From Methylomarinum sp965277025 (GTDB lineage: Bacteria > Pseudomonadota > Gammaproteobacteria > Methylococcales > Methylomonadaceae): 64,000 bases of DNA. Each line of letters begins with the position of its first letter. Within the stretch, counting starts at the first letter, position 1. Of this stretch, positions 63,859 to 64,000 are shown piece by piece. The notes beneath the pieces were generated by a model. It searched no databases, had not been told where the DNA came from, and saw only the letters and a list, made by a program, of their open reading frames with translations. The position numbers and the translations under genes were made by a program. The DNA lies in contig OZ255706.1 of NCBI GenBank assembly GCA_965277025.1, positions 2,852,001 through 2,916,000 of the forward strand, read 5' to 3'.

Positions 63859-64000
63859 TCACGCGTCAAAGCTGGGTGGATCAAAAAGATGAGTTGGCGT
63901 TAAGTCGGCAATGCCAGTTATTGAACGTTACCCGCTCAGTAATCTATGAACAGAAAAAACGCCAACAACAGCCGGTGTCTGCTGAAGATCAGCAACTGTT
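63855..64000 (+). CDS. IS3-family transposase OrfB, copy 2 (partial)
   Basis: The first 48 codons of OrfB (MITRQSWVDQKDELALSRQC and onward), running off the window edge. It differs from copy 1 by His-to-Tyr at about residue 31 (SVIYEQKK). The catalytic core lies outside. Confidence 0.85.
   Translation, partial: MITRQSWVDQKDELALSRQCQLLNVTRSVIYEQKKRQQQPVSAEDQQL

Larger units (their letters stand above)
63499..64000 (+). mobile_element. IS3-family element, copy 2 (cut by the window edge)
   Basis: The first 502 bp of the same element as at 27851, in the same orientation, with a single base change (T at 63945 for C, giving Tyr for His in orfB). Its left end is CTATAGTGGACC. The rest lies outside the window. 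Confidence 0.93.

Overview
The window looks like chromosome of a gammaproteobacterial methanotroph or methylotroph (Methylococcales-like). The main clues are a run of tetrahydromethanopterin/methanofuran cofactor genes (36407-39616), a pyrophosphate-dependent phosphofructokinase (12104-13333), gamma-type operon orders (trpF-trpB-trpA-accD-folC-dedD-cvpA-purF and ilvB-ilvN-ilvC), and a Pseudomonas-like type IV minor pilin cluster. The assignment is inferred from gene content; no rRNA, tRNA or CRISPR array was seen.

Layout. 1-61 is the end of an IS630-type element. 238-8562 is a mostly minus-strand housekeeping stretch: lytic transglycosylase, purT, a membrane-bound MutS-like ATPase, hemH, folE, [ISAs1 insertion], dusA, a 52-residue membrane protein and rimI. 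8570-16953 continues on the minus strand with udg, leuA, pssA, pfp and ilvC-ilvN-ilvB. From 17252 the plus strand carries birA, coaX and a SPOR-domain gene broken by a DDE insertion sequence, then the pilus cluster fimT-pilV-pilW-pilX-pilY1-pilY2-like-pilE (21293-27713). 27851-32094 is three insertion sequences in a row (IS3, an IS4-like element, IS66). ppk, a D-cysteine desulfhydrase-like gene and folP follow, then the cofactor cluster and a dicarboxylate/amino acid symporter. 40956-43174 is a small graveyard of accessory systems: an hsdR fragment, an intact-looking Phd/RelE toxin-antitoxin pair, a Fic gene that has lost its catalytic motif, and a broken RAYT gene between perfect inverted REP repeats. 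43277-55844 is again housekeeping: rhlE, msrA, metZ, purF, cvpA, a broken dedD, [IS630], folC, accD and trpABF. 55944-64000 holds a GC-rich ISAs1 element, a rhomboid protease, umuDC, a GGDEF fragment, an IS110 element, an IS4 fragment and a second IS3 copy cut by the window edge.

Mobile DNA dominates the biology of this window. At least eight insertion sequences are present, and for several the junctions can be read exactly: 10-bp target duplications for both ISAs1 elements, 5-bp for both IS4-like copies, 8-bp for IS66 and TA for IS630. The junctions show that dusA and folC have had their last codons replaced by insertion-sequence DNA. The IS66 and IS4-like elements are nested at one target site inside the loop of a long hairpin. 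The two IS4-like copies are inverted and bracket the whole pilus cluster. A REP family with a core near GTTCCCACGCGGGAGCGTG is scattered through the window, and a REP pair lies inside the coding region of the pilV leader.

Four frameshifts fall in 6-nt homopolymer runs, so some apparent pseudogenes could be sequence errors. The Fic deletion, the in-frame stops in dedD and RAYT, and the insertion-sequence interruptions do not have that explanation.
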